Below, piece after piece: positions 24,095 through 32,196 of a DNA stretch of 64,000 bases. The notes under the pieces were generated by a model. It did no database searches. It had not been told where the DNA came from and saw nothing but the letters and a program-made list of their open reading frames with translations. Numbering within the stretch: position 1 is the first letter of the stretch; every line of letters begins with the position of its first letter. The translations under genes and the position numbers were made by a program. The DNA comes from SIG565 sp045613385 (GTDB lineage: Bacteria > Bacillota > Clostridia > Oscillospirales > Acutalibacteraceae): contig JAZLAW010000019.1 in assembly GCA_045613385.1 (NCBI GenBank), positions 1-64,000 on the forward strand, written 5' to 3'.

Positions 24095-25068
24095 AGCTAC
24101 TTTATATTATAGATATTCTCAAAAAGTATAGCGATGAAGAAAATCCGATTAATGCTACCGAACTTTGTGAAAGACTGGAAGCGGTGGGCATATCTGCTGA
24201 GCGTAAGGCTATTTATAGCGATATAGATACCCTAATTGACTTCGGATACGATATCGTAAAAACCCGCACCCCACGTTTTGGATATTTTATGGCTTCACGC
24301 GAGTTTGAATTACCGGAAATTTATCTATTAACCGACGCGGTGCGTTCTGCAGAATTTATTACACCTAAAAAGAGCAGAGAATTGGTGGCAAAACTTGATT
24401 CAATGCTAAGCGAAAATCAAGCAAGAAAGCGCGAAAAGAATATTTATATAGACTCTAAAAATAAGTGCAAAAACGAAGAAATTTATTATAGCATTGATAA
24501 AATTAGCGAAGCGATTGAAACAAAGAAGAAAATTTCCCTTATATATTGTCAGCGCACCCTTAAAGAAGGAAAAAATATTACCATTAACGAAAAAAGTATG
24601 ATGGTTAGTCCTTATGCGCTTATATGGGAAAATGACAGATATTATCTGATTGGAAACAATGCAAAATACGATAATCTTATGCATCTGCGCCTTGACAGGA
24701 TAAAGCGGGTTGCAGTATCAGCGGAGAACGCAAGGCATTTTTCCGAAGTTTCGGAGTATACTGATTTTTTTGATGTTGCCGATTATACCGCAAAAACATT
24801 TAATATGTATACAGGCGTCAGTTCTGAAATAGAGCTTAAATGCTCAAAGGCAATACTTGAGCAGATTATCGACCGTTTTTCAGAAGATATTTTTATTTAT
24901 AAAGTGACAGATGATACTTTTTCTTTCAGAACACAGGCTGTTATAAGTCGCGGCTTAATTTCGTGGCTTTTGCAGTACGGAAATGAAATACAGGTGGTGT
25001 CTCCGGCTACACTTAAAGAAGAACTACTCACAACACTCGTGCAGATAAGGGAAAAATATAATGTTTAG
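24067..25068 (+). CDS. WYL-domain transcriptional regulator
   Basis: A 333-residue regulator with an N-terminal HTH (about 8-70, KLLYIIDILKKYSDEENPINATELCERL) and a WYL domain at about 145-225, recognised by KKISLIYC, SMMVSPYALIWENDRYYLIGNN and HLRLDRIKRV. A WCX-like C-terminal region follows. WYL domains sense ligands such as nucleic acids or nucleotides and often control DNA-damage or phage-defence genes. The start is TTG: GGAGG lies 10 bases upstream of 24067 and 34 bases from the first ATG, so the TTG is clearly favoured. It lies inside the holA operon, two genes before the phage-tail-like cassette. Confidence 0.92.
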   Translation: MAARTNQKMKLLYIIDILKKYSDEENPINATELCERLEAVGISAERKAIYSDIDTLIDFGYDIVKTRTPRFGYFMASREFELPEIYLLTDAVRSAEFITPKKSRELVAKLDSMLSENQARKREKNIYIDSKNKCKNEEIYYSIDKISEAIETKKKISLIYCQRTLKEGKNITINEKSMMVSPYALIWENDRYYLIGNNAKYDNLMHLRLDRIKRVAVSAENARHFSEVSEYTDFFDVADYTAKTFNMYTGVSSEIELKCSKAILEQIIDRFSEDIFIYKVTDDTFSFRTQAVISRGLISWLLQYGNEIQVVSPATLKEELLTTLVQIREKYNV

Positions 25069-25384
25069 TTTTTTAAAAAAGAAAGATAAAAATACAGATA
25101 TTTTAAAGAACTTTGATGGTAGAACCGTTAAATATATTACAAAGCGCAATGTTGATGGCGCGGGGAATGTAAATCACGATGTTGTGAGTAAAAACGGAAG
25201 AATTGTGGTTATAGATAAAGAAATAAGAATTATAGACGGTGAACACGATTTATTCAGGTGTTCTACGGATGCCGCGCGTTATTTTATGTTGCTCAGCGGC
25301 GACGGTATTACTGTTGAAGGGCAAAACAAAGTCGGTGGTGGGGAAGATTCTTTCACGGTTTATTTTTCTTATTATCGCAAATAG
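25061..25384 (+). CDS. Small conserved-looking protein of unknown function
   Basis: A 107-residue protein I cannot assign. It starts MFSFLKKKDKN, has no membrane segment or signal peptide, and looks beta-rich (GNVNHDVVSKNGRIVVIDKEIRIIDGE pattern). It ends in an aromatic segment. It overlaps the WYL regulator by 8 bases and is the last gene before a hairpin, so it belongs to the holA transcript. Confidence 0.7.
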   Translation: MFSFLKKKDKNTDILKNFDGRTVKYITKRNVDGAGNVNHDVVSKNGRIVVIDKEIRIIDGEHDLFRCSTDAARYFMLLSGDGITVEGQNKVGGGEDSFTVYFSYYRK

Positions 25385-25386
25385 AC

Positions 25387-25415
25387 TTGACAAATTAAAA
25401 TTTACTGTATAGGAT
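25387..25415 (+). promoter_or_regulatory. Promoter candidate ahead of the tail-like cassette
   Basis: TTGACA (25387-25392), 17-base spacer, TAGGAT (25410-25415). Transcription from it would run straight into the hairpin at 25424, so its relation to the genes downstream is unclear. Confidence 0.5.
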
Positions 25416-25423
25416 TAAATTAT

Positions 25424-25457
25424 AGGGCGTTACTGAAATCAGTAACGCCCTGTTTTT
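25424..25457 (+). terminator. Strong hairpin with T-run between the holA operon and the tail-like cassette
   Basis: Twelve-bp perfect stem AGGGCGTTACTG / CAGTAACGCCCT with loop AAAT and a following TGTTTTT. It ends the preceding operon. Because a promoter candidate lies just upstream, it could also act as an attenuator for the next genes. Confidence 0.85.
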
Positions 25458-25486
25458 GTGGGCAATTTATTTTAAGGAGAAGAAAT

Positions 25487-26719
25487 ATGTCAATAAGGAC
25501 TGTAACTTACACACTGGGCGGTGAAAAATCATTACCGCCGACTCCCCAATATGGCGGTGTAAGATACGAAGACAATGCAACAAGGGTCGACTTTGTGATA
25601 GACACTGATTACAAACAAAATATCGAAAAAGCTTACCCCGGTACACATCTTGTATACAGAATTGACTTTAACTCGTCAAATGCAGGTTATAACCCATCAG
25701 AAAACATCGAAGCGGTAAATAATACAGTCAGTCGCCACATACCGTTTTGTATGACCTGTTTTGGTGAACAGATTTCGGCGGTTTTAGTAATAACCGCCCT
25801 TAACAGCAGTGGTGACTCGGTAGGTACCGTTGTAAGTCCCGAAGTTAAAATATATTTTGATAATGTAAACAGAGATGAGTTGCAAGAAGAATTATTATTA
25901 AAAAACATTTCTGAGTATGAAGAAAATATAGAAAATATATATGCTTTGGCGCGGGAGTGTGTTTTAAAAAACGAAACAACAAAAAAAGAAATAGAACAAA
26001 TGGCAAAGACTTCCCAAAGTGCAGCGCAAATTTCAAAGGAGAGCAGCGGAATAGCGGTTGAAAGCGCAAACACAGCGCGGGAGAATGCTGAGTTCAGTAT
26101 TGCGGCATCGCAAAAGTGCGTTGTAGCAGATACCATTCTTACCGAGTGCCAGAATGCCGCCGAACAAGCCAATAAATCTGCAGATGAATTTGAAAGCATC
26201 AAAAAAGAAATTTCTGACGGCGGCTTTATTAAGAGTATCGAAGAAATTAATAAAGGTTTGGTGTTACGTTTTTGGGTGGGCACAAAAGCGGAATATAATG
26301 CTCTTGCAGAAAAACCGAAAGACTGTTATGTGGTAATTACCGATGATGATACAGTGGCAGATTATATTGTAGAACAGGGTGTAATAGATAAATGGACATA
26401 TCGTAAATGGAATAGCGGTATGGCAGAAATGTGGGCAAGTGCATCTTTAGTTACTGCATTTACAAGTAAGATTACGGAAGATCACTATTCTGCCCAAAAG
26501 GCCTTTCCGCAAATTACCTATCCGTTTACACTGTATGGCACTACACATACTCAATTCACTTTGAATTATGTTGAAGCGGCGCATATAGGCTTTTGTTTAG
26601 AACAAGCTTTAACAATGTCCGAAGGTACACCTTCATACAGACCGTATAGTGTCAGAGAAATAAGCGGTGAAACAAATATAACCGGCCGTTACTATGTAAT
26701 GGGAAGATGGAAAGCGTAA
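25487..26719 (+). CDS. Phage-tail/baseplate-like protein with central coiled coil
   Basis: A 410-residue protein of phage-structural type. The N-terminal 150 residues look like a BppU/DUF2479-type baseplate domain (SIRTVTYTLGGEKSLPPTP, then YFDNVNRDE). A long helical, alanine/glutamate-rich stretch (about 150-250) follows and probably trimerises. Next comes RFWVGTKAEYNALAEKPKDCYVVITDD, a module common in tail proteins, then a beta-rich C-terminus that may bind a receptor. AAGGAG lies 6 bases before the ATG. It heads a three-gene cassette without capsid, tail-tube, terminase, lysis or integrase genes. Family placement comes from recognised segments, not a search. Confidence 0.7.
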   Translation: MSIRTVTYTLGGEKSLPPTPQYGGVRYEDNATRVDFVIDTDYKQNIEKAYPGTHLVYRIDFNSSNAGYNPSENIEAVNNTVSRHIPFCMTCFGEQISAVLVITALNSSGDSVGTVVSPEVKIYFDNVNRDELQEELLLKNISEYEENIENIYALARECVLKNETTKKEIEQMAKTSQSAAQISKESSGIAVESANTARENAEFSIAASQKCVVADTILTECQNAAEQANKSADEFESIKKEISDGGFIKSIEEINKGLVLRFWVGTKAEYNALAEKPKDCYVVITDDDTVADYIVEQGVIDKWTYRKWNSGMAEMWASASLVTAFTSKITEDHYSAQKAFPQITYPFTLYGTTHTQFTLNYVEAAHIGFCLEQALTMSEGTPSYRPYSVREISGETNITGRYYVMGRWKA

Positions 26720-26732
26720 AGGGGGATTTTAA

Positions 26733-27341
26733 ATGGCATTTTATAATAATGGTTTTATACCCGGACTTCAGGCTAATGTGTTATTGGCACAGATTGATGA
26801 ACAGTATAGTCCGGATAGTGAAAATGCGCAAAGCGGTAAAGCTGTAGCAGAAGCAATTTCTGATATAAGTGGAAATTTAAGCGCCTGGAAAAAGATAGTG
26901 GATATAACTACAACTCAAGAAGTCAACGGCATTGTCGCAACTGCAGAAGAATTTCCTGATCTTGCAAAATGTAAAGAATTTTTAGTTAGAGTTATATACC
27001 AAAAACACGGTGGTACTGCAAATTTGCAACTTGGTTCTTCGCGTATAGAGTGCAATACTACAATTTGCTACCATGCGGGCACGACAAATGTTAGTTATGC
27101 CGCTGTATGTGAACACAAAGTGCATATACAAATCGTTGATGGTTTGCTTCACACTATTGGTACTGATGGTGTAGTCGGACAAAGCGCACTCAAAGGTACT
27201 GTAAGTATACTGGTGGGCAACAGGTTTGTTACGGAAGATATTTATCAATTAAAATATTATCTTGGTAATAACACAAGCCTTATACCGACAGGCACACAAT
27301 TTGTAATTTACGGGAAGGTGGCAGGAAATGAAGATATATAA
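26733..27341 (+). CDS. Phage tail fibre-like protein
   Basis: A 202-residue protein. The segment YSPDSENAQSGKAVAEAISD (about 28-47) is the helical linker motif widely seen in tail-fibre proteins of Clostridia phages. The rest is beta-rich and probably forms a host- or surface-binding head. It lies 14 bases after the baseplate-like gene with GGGGG as ribosome-binding site. No signal peptide is present, so by itself it would not be exported by Sec. Confidence 0.7.
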   Translation: MAFYNNGFIPGLQANVLLAQIDEQYSPDSENAQSGKAVAEAISDISGNLSAWKKIVDITTTQEVNGIVATAEEFPDLAKCKEFLVRVIYQKHGGTANLQLGSSRIECNTTICYHAGTTNVSYAAVCEHKVHIQIVDGLLHTIGTDGVVGQSALKGTVSILVGNRFVTEDIYQLKYYLGNNTSLIPTGTQFVIYGKVAGNEDI

Positions 27342-27546
27342 AAACGGGGAATATATAGAAATTGATGATGTAAATATTGATACGCAAGATATTCCGTATG
27401 AGCAAAGAGTGGTAAACCGCATTCGTGAAAAATATTCGGTTGACGATGAACTGGCTATTTTAAGGCAGAGAGATACAAAGCCTGATGAATTTAAGGAGTA
27501 TAATGATTTTGTAGAAAGGATAAAAAAAGAAGAAAAACTCAATTAA
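27328..27546 (+). CDS. Small tail-associated protein
   Basis: A 72-residue, highly charged protein (MKIYKNGEYIEID...). Short proteins with such a beginning usually follow tail-fibre genes in Clostridia prophages (XkdX-like position), which is my basis for the name. It overlaps the fibre gene by 14 bases. Function is unknown. Confidence 0.6.
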   Translation: MKIYKNGEYIEIDDVNIDTQDIPYEQRVVNRIREKYSVDDELAILRQRDTKPDEFKEYNDFVERIKKEEKLN

Positions 27547-27611
27547 TTTATCTTGCAAATATTTTTAATAAACGATATAATTAACCCTGTAATAAAAACA
27601 GGGGAAATAAA

Positions 27612-28505
27612 ATGAAAAACACAGATGAAATATTAGGCAATATTGCCGCGCTCATTCCAAATATAATATTCGGTTTTAGTTTTCTTTTTTCAAAGACCGC
27701 GCTACAGTACGCTCATCCGTTGATTATACTGTCAGTGCGCTTTACAGTGGCTTTTCTGTTCTTAAACATTCTATGGCTGCTTGGAATTATAAAATTAAAT
27801 TTTAGCAATAAGAAAAAAGGCAAACTTTTACTAATGGCCGTCTGCCAACCGCTATTATATTTTATATTTGAGTTATATGGAATAAACAGTACTTCAAGTG
27901 GCGTTTCGGGGGTTATTATATCACTCGTGCCAATAGCGGTTATTATAATATCTGCTGCCTTTTTGGGCGAAAAACCTACAATAAAGCAAACGTTGTTTTC
28001 TCTTCTATCTCTTACGGGGCTTGTCTTTTTGAGCATAACTTCAAACAATCAGAATTCTAATAGTCTTATAGGTATAATACTGTTATTGGCGGCAGTTTTA
28101 TGTGCGGCAGTATTCAATATTTTAAGTCGCAGTGAGTCGGCTAAATTCACACCAGTCGAGCGCACATATATGATGTTTTTAGTGGGCGCGGTAGGTTTTA
28201 ATATTATTGCTGTGTCAGCTCTCGGCAAAAATTATATTACCGAAATATACTCGGCCGCAATAAGCGGTGGGTTTTGGTTATCGATAGGTTATCTTGCTAT
28301 ATTGTCGAGTGTTGTGGCGTTTCTTGTCTATAACTTTGCAACAACCAAAATATCGGCAATACGTGCTGCATCCTATTCAAATGTCATAACGGTGGTATCG
28401 GTTTTTGCAGGTGTGGTAATACTAAAAGAAAGCTTATCGTTTATGCAACTAATCTTTTGTATACTAATTATTGTGGGAGTATACGGAGCAAATAAACAAA
28501 AATAA
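27612..28505 (+). CDS. EamA/DMT family transporter
   Basis: A 297-residue integral membrane protein with ten predicted helices formed by two EamA repeats. Repeat 1 includes IIFGFSFLFSKTALQYAHPLIILSVRF; repeat 2 includes GYLAILSSVVAFLVYNFATTKISA. These drug/metabolite exporters move amino acids, nucleosides or other small molecules; the substrate cannot be predicted. A small inverted repeat (CCCTGT / ACAGGG, 27585-27602) overlaps the GGGG ribosome-binding site and could mask it. Confidence 0.92.
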   Translation: MKNTDEILGNIAALIPNIIFGFSFLFSKTALQYAHPLIILSVRFTVAFLFLNILWLLGIIKLNFSNKKKGKLLLMAVCQPLLYFIFELYGINSTSSGVSGVIISLVPIAVIIISAAFLGEKPTIKQTLFSLLSLTGLVFLSITSNNQNSNSLIGIILLLAAVLCAAVFNILSRSESAKFTPVERTYMMFLVGAVGFNIIAVSALGKNYITEIYSAAISGGFWLSIGYLAILSSVVAFLVYNFATTKISAIRAASYSNVITVVSVFAGVVILKESLSFMQLIFCILIIVGVYGANKQK

Positions 28506-28543
28506 AAACACCTTCTATAGAGAAATCTATAGAAGGTGTTTTT
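28504..28543. terminator. Bidirectional terminator
   Basis: Seventeen-bp stem AAAAACACCTTCTATAG and its complement with a 6-base loop, T-runs on both strands, between the convergent EamA and glycosyltransferase genes. Confidence 0.92.
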
Positions 28544-28549
28544 TATTGC

Positions 28550-29305
28550 TTACATAAATTTTTTAAGTCCTGCGAGTCCCCAACGCATAGTATTGATTGC
28601 CGCTTCGAAGAAGTTTTCTTTTAAATAACTTCTGTAGAACTTAAACTGTTTACCGATGAGTTTATATTTTTTGCCTGTAGTTGAACCGGCAAATACGCGG
28701 TACTCAGCAAGTATCTCATCGTTTCCGTATGCCTTATCTTCAAGAGCCACTATATCATACCAATAGGCATAGTCATCGCGAAGACTTTTGAGTTCTTCTT
28801 TTAAATAAATCTTGCCGTGGCGGGTGGTATCGTAAAGACCAGAGAGACATCCAATCTGGTTCATAACCTTCATATCGCGGGTTGTTATAACTGGCTTTGC
28901 TATAACGGGGCGAAGAATGGGTTTAGAATCTTCATCAATCGGAGTGTATGAACAGTATACACATACTGCATCATTTTTCTCCATAAATGCGGTTTGCTTT
29001 TCCAAAAATTCAGGATACCATATATCATCTGCATCCAGTAAAGCGATGTATCGACCATTTGCCTGGCGAATACCGTTGTTTCTTGCCGCCGCAGAACCTG
29101 CGTTTTGCTGTTTTACAAGACGGATTCTTGGCTCTTTTTTCATATATTCTTCTACAATCTCGGCAGAATTATCCTTAGAACCGTCATCAATGATAATCAT
29201 TTCCCAGTCGGTATAGGTTTGTTTAATAACTGCGTCGATTGTCTGAGAGATATACTTTGCACCATTATAACAGGGTGTGATGATAGATACGAGTTTGTTT
29301 TCCAT
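28550..29305 (-). CDS. Family 2 glycosyltransferase
   Basis: A 251-residue GT-A fold enzyme that would add a sugar to a cell-surface glycan. VSIITPCYNGAKYISQTIDAV opens the nucleotide-binding fold; MIIIDDGSKDNS and YIALLDADDIWYPEFLEKQ contain the DxD metal site. There is no C-terminal membrane segment. It lies 15 bases after the sugar-phosphate transferase gene and probably acts on the lipid-linked intermediate that enzyme starts. GGAG is placed 8 bases before the ATG. Confidence 0.92.
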   Translation of the reverse strand: MENKLVSIITPCYNGAKYISQTIDAVIKQTYTDWEMIIIDDGSKDNSAEIVEEYMKKEPRIRLVKQQNAGSAAARNNGIRQANGRYIALLDADDIWYPEFLEKQTAFMEKNDAVCVYCSYTPIDEDSKPILRPVIAKPVITTRDMKVMNQIGCLSGLYDTTRHGKIYLKEELKSLRDDYAYWYDIVALEDKAYGNDEILAEYRVFAGSTTGKKYKLIGKQFKFYRSYLKENFFEAAINTMRWGLAGLKKFM

Positions 29306-29320
29306 TTAGGTACTCCTTTG

Positions 29321-30739
29321 TTATTTCACAATATCGGCATCCGATTCGTGCGATAAATTTTCAATCAATTCTTCTGCTTTCTTTTCATTAATATCCGCTA
29401 TATCAATACCTTCGGTACTTTCTTTTTTAAAGAGAATGCGTATAGTCATAAGTATTAATTTTATATCTAAAAGCAGAGAATAGTTTTCGATGTACATCAT
29501 ATCAAGACGTAGCTTATCATAAGGAGTTGTATTGTATTTGCCGTATATCTGAGCATATCCCGTAAGTCCGCCCTTTACTTTGGTGCGGTATGTGAATTCA
29601 GGAGTTTCCTTGCAAAATTCATCTATATATTCCTGTCTTTCGGGGCGCGGACCTACAATACTCATATCGCCCTTAATAATGTTGAGAATCTGCGGAATTT
29701 CATCCAGTCGGCACATACGTATAAATTTGCCAACCTTTGTAATACGCCAGTCATCACTTGATGCTAACTGGGGCACACCGTTCTTTTCAGCATCGACAAT
29801 CATACTTCTGAACTTGATAATTTTAAAAGGTCTGCCATCAAGTGTTATGCGCTCTTGCTTATAAAATACAGGACCGTCATCTTCTATTTTTATAGCGATG
29901 GCAACCAATAACATAACAGGAGCTGCAATCAGCATTGCCGGAAGACTGATTAAAAGGTCAAGTAAGCGCTTGAAAAATCTTTGTGTGGGGTTAAGGCCAT
30001 TACTTCTTACCAAGAAAAGAGGTGTATCAAAAAGGTTGATTCTTGAAGCGCCGCGAACCACAATATCAGTGAGCTTCGGGGTAAGGAATGTTTGTATTTT
30101 ATTCTGATAGCAGAATTTTAAAATATCGTTACGGATACCCGATGGAACATCGTTAATGATAACCATATCAAATTCTTTTATGCGTTCGCAAATGTTTTCT
30201 AACCCATCTTCAATGGGTATTAGTTCAGAGATATTATACTTATCGGGGCGGGTTTCCATTTTAAATTTAAGGGTTACCGCCGAGTTTCTGCCGAAAATCA
30301 TAGCGATATTTTTTGGCGCGTAAAGAGCGTGATAAATCGCATTGAAAATTATTATAAGAATAGAGACTATAACAAATTCAACAACCATAAGTAAACAAAT
30401 TGGCATAGGTGAAATAACGGTGTTTGCGATAAGACAGAGTTGCCAATAGGTTATAAAGTTTGCTATAAACAAAGCAATGGTTTGCGAAATCAATATATCG
30501 GTTATACGCAGATGGCCAAATTTGAAACCGTCCATACCAAAGAACAGGCCCATAGTAAGCAACATATAAACACCGGCGAGTACATATTTACCGTTGTAAA
30601 AATAATCCGGGAAATTGGCGCTTTCATAACCGTGACGCCATATTAAGTAGTAAACGAAAGCTAAAAGAACCAGTTCAAAAAGACTTTCTGCAGCCCTTAT
30701 GAAACTTTTCATACCTTCTAAATTTTTAATATTCTTCAT
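29321..30739 (-). CDS. Polyprenyl-phosphate sugar-1-phosphate transferase (exopolysaccharide initiation)
   Basis: A 472-residue membrane enzyme of the WbaP/CpsE type, which transfers a sugar-1-phosphate to undecaprenyl phosphate. Four to five N-terminal helices, a CoA-binding-like middle region, and the bacterial sugar-transferase domain (about 265-455) are visible. The last contains FKRLLDLLISLPAMLIAAPV, GPVFYKQERI, FKIIKFRSM and GDMSIVGPRPERQEY. The start at 30739 is chosen because AAGGGG lies 7 bases upstream; an ATG seven codons earlier is less good. It has its own promoter. No polymerase or flippase gene is nearby, so the rest of the pathway must lie elsewhere. Confidence 0.94.
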   Translation of the reverse strand: MKNIKNLEGMKSFIRAAESLFELVLLAFVYYLIWRHGYESANFPDYFYNGKYVLAGVYMLLTMGLFFGMDGFKFGHLRITDILISQTIALFIANFITYWQLCLIANTVISPMPICLLMVVEFVIVSILIIIFNAIYHALYAPKNIAMIFGRNSAVTLKFKMETRPDKYNISELIPIEDGLENICERIKEFDMVIINDVPSGIRNDILKFCYQNKIQTFLTPKLTDIVVRGASRINLFDTPLFLVRSNGLNPTQRFFKRLLDLLISLPAMLIAAPVMLLVAIAIKIEDDGPVFYKQERITLDGRPFKIIKFRSMIVDAEKNGVPQLASSDDWRITKVGKFIRMCRLDEIPQILNIIKGDMSIVGPRPERQEYIDEFCKETPEFTYRTKVKGGLTGYAQIYGKYNTTPYDKLRLDMMYIENYSLLLDIKLILMTIRILFKKESTEGIDIADINEKKAEELIENLSHESDADIVK

Positions 30740-30779
30740 ATTTAAACCCCTTAACTTCATAAAAGAGCATTACACGTAC

Positions 30780-30807
30780 ATTATATCATATTTTTTAGAT
30801 ATTTCAA
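30780..30807 (-). promoter_or_regulatory. Promoter of the sugar-transferase/glycosyltransferase pair
   Basis: Minus-strand TTGAAA (30802-30807), 16-base spacer, TATAAT (30780-30785). Confidence 0.7.
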
Positions 30808-30846
30808 GTCTATTAGAGTTTTTTGTCGATTGTGGTATAAATTGGC

Positions 30847-30875
30847 TTGAAACCCTTATAAGTTTAATATATAAT
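30847..30875 (+). promoter_or_regulatory. Promoter of the DUF4432 gene
   Basis: TTGAAA (30847-30852), 17-base spacer, TATAAT (30870-30875), divergent from the glycosyltransferase promoter. Confidence 0.75.
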
Positions 30876-30897
30876 GCAGATAAAGGAAGTGGTTGGT

Positions 30898-31893
30898 ATG
30901 AGTTTAAAATGCAAAGCACAGGATATTGAAAAAAGCGGATACATATGTTATCCCGGACAACTTTACTCGGTAAGGCGTATGAATATTACCGATGGTAAAG
31001 CAAAGGGTATGTCGGTTATAGAGATAAATACTGCCGATGGACTTCAGGTGGATATCTTGCCTGATACAGGCCTTGATATAGGTCAGGTGAGATATAAAGG
31101 CATAAATACCACTTTTATCAGCCGAAACGGTTATGATAATACAGCGGTAATAAACCCTTATGAAATGGAATTTTTAAATACCTTTCCGGGCGGTATGCTT
31201 TATACCTGCGGACTTCGTACTACCGGTGGTGCCCATAGAGATGGCGACGAATGGCAGACACAACACGGCCGATACCATAGTATTGCCGCCGATATGATTT
31301 CGATTGATGAAGATGAGAATTTTATCATTGTTAAGGGCACTGTCAGAGAAACGGCTTTATTTGGATATACACTCTGCCTTAAACGTACTATAAGTATTAA
31401 AAAGATGGGCGCAGAAATAAAAGTTTCTGATGAAATTACCAATTTAGGCTTCAAAGATGAAGAATATGCGGTGCTTTATCACTGTAATTTCGGCTATCCG
31501 CTTGTATCGGACGCGGCATATCTTGAATTACCGGATAAACGAAAAACAACTGCCAGAACACCCTTTGCCGAGACAGGACTCGGTAAAGAAACTACATTTT
31601 CAGAGCCTGTAGTCGGTGAAGAAGAGAGAGTTTTCTTCCACGAAGAGATGGAAAGAAAGGCTGCTATAGTCAACCAAAGCATAAACACCCGTATGGAAAT
31701 GACCTGGAGTGAAACCCTACCGATTTTGGCGCATTGGAGAAGTATGGCAAGCGGCGACTATGTCTGCGCTCTGGAGCCGAGCAATAATTACATTATGGGA
31801 AGACGTGCTGAACGCGAAAACGGAACTCTCAAAGTATTAAAGCCTAATGAAACGGTTAAGACAGAAATTGTTTTTTTATTTAAAACAATCTAA
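30898..31893 (+). CDS. DUF4432 family aldose-1-epimerase-like protein
   Basis: A 331-residue beta-sandwich protein related to galactose mutarotase. Recognised segments are VDILPDTGLDIGQVRYKG, NTFPGGMLYTCGL, HGRYHSIAADM, LYHCNFGYPLV and CALEPSNNYIMGRRAERENG. The conserved histidines and the glutamate in ALEPSN fit a carbohydrate-binding site. Family members probably interconvert sugar anomers; the substrate is unknown. GGAAG lies about 10 bases before the ATG at 30898, which also places the -10 box upstream of the gene. A bidirectional terminator separates it from the ATP synthase operon. Confidence 0.88.
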   Translation: MSLKCKAQDIEKSGYICYPGQLYSVRRMNITDGKAKGMSVIEINTADGLQVDILPDTGLDIGQVRYKGINTTFISRNGYDNTAVINPYEMEFLNTFPGGMLYTCGLRTTGGAHRDGDEWQTQHGRYHSIAADMISIDEDENFIIVKGTVRETALFGYTLCLKRTISIKKMGAEIKVSDEITNLGFKDEEYAVLYHCNFGYPLVSDAAYLELPDKRKTTARTPFAETGLGKETTFSEPVVGEEERVFFHEEMERKAAIVNQSINTRMEMTWSETLPILAHWRSMASGDYVCALEPSNNYIMGRRAERENGTLKVLKPNETVKTEIVFLFKTI

Positions 31894-31900
31894 GCAAACA

Positions 31901-31929
31901 AAAAAAGAGCAGTTTTACTGCTCTTTTTT
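31901..31929. terminator. Bidirectional terminator between DUF4432 gene and atpC
   Basis: Thirteen-bp stem AAAAAAGAGCAGT / ACTGCTCTTTTTT with loop TTT and T-runs on both strands. It ends directly before the atpC stop codon. Confidence 0.92.
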
Positions 31930-31930
31930 A

Positions 31931-32194
31931 TTAATCGTTAAATTTGAATGAGCCCGAAAGGAGTGAAACCGAATCACTGCCGACTATAAGCAGACCGCCA
32001 TCAGTGGTGGCTGTTTTTTTATTGTCTTCATCAAGCCACAATGTAACGGAACTGCTGACAAGCGATGTTACGAACGGAGCATGTCTCGCCATAATAGCGA
32101 GTTCACCCTCGGTGCCGCGCACATCAAGTTTTACTATATCTCCGGAAAATTTATTGCCATCAGGGGAAGAAACTGTAAGTTTAAAACTATTCAT
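31931..32194 (-). CDS. atpC: ATP synthase epsilon subunit lacking the C-terminal helical domain
   Basis: An 87-residue epsilon subunit. The N-terminal beta sandwich is intact (FKLTVSSPDGNKFSGDIVKLDVRGTEGELAIMARHAPFVTSL, ending GGLLIVGSDSVSLLSG). The usual protein has about 130-140 residues with two C-terminal helices that can inhibit ATP hydrolysis and, in some species, bind ATP. Here the stop follows the sandwich and a terminator comes immediately after, so nothing suggests a frameshift. The subunit should still join the gamma stalk to the c-ring but cannot carry out helix-based inhibition. Confidence 0.93.
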   Translation of the reverse strand: MNSFKLTVSSPDGNKFSGDIVKLDVRGTEGELAIMARHAPFVTSLVSSSVTLWLDEDNKKTATTDGGLLIVGSDSVSLLSGSFKFND

Positions 32195-32196
32195 AA

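Noticed and set aside
25487..27546. Prophage
   Set aside because: Only three tail-type genes; no integrase, capsid, portal, terminase, tape measure or lysis gene within the window.
31931..32194. atpC as a frameshifted pseudogene
   Set aside because: The beta-sandwich domain is intact and a terminator follows the stop; no C-terminal domain sequence is found in another frame.
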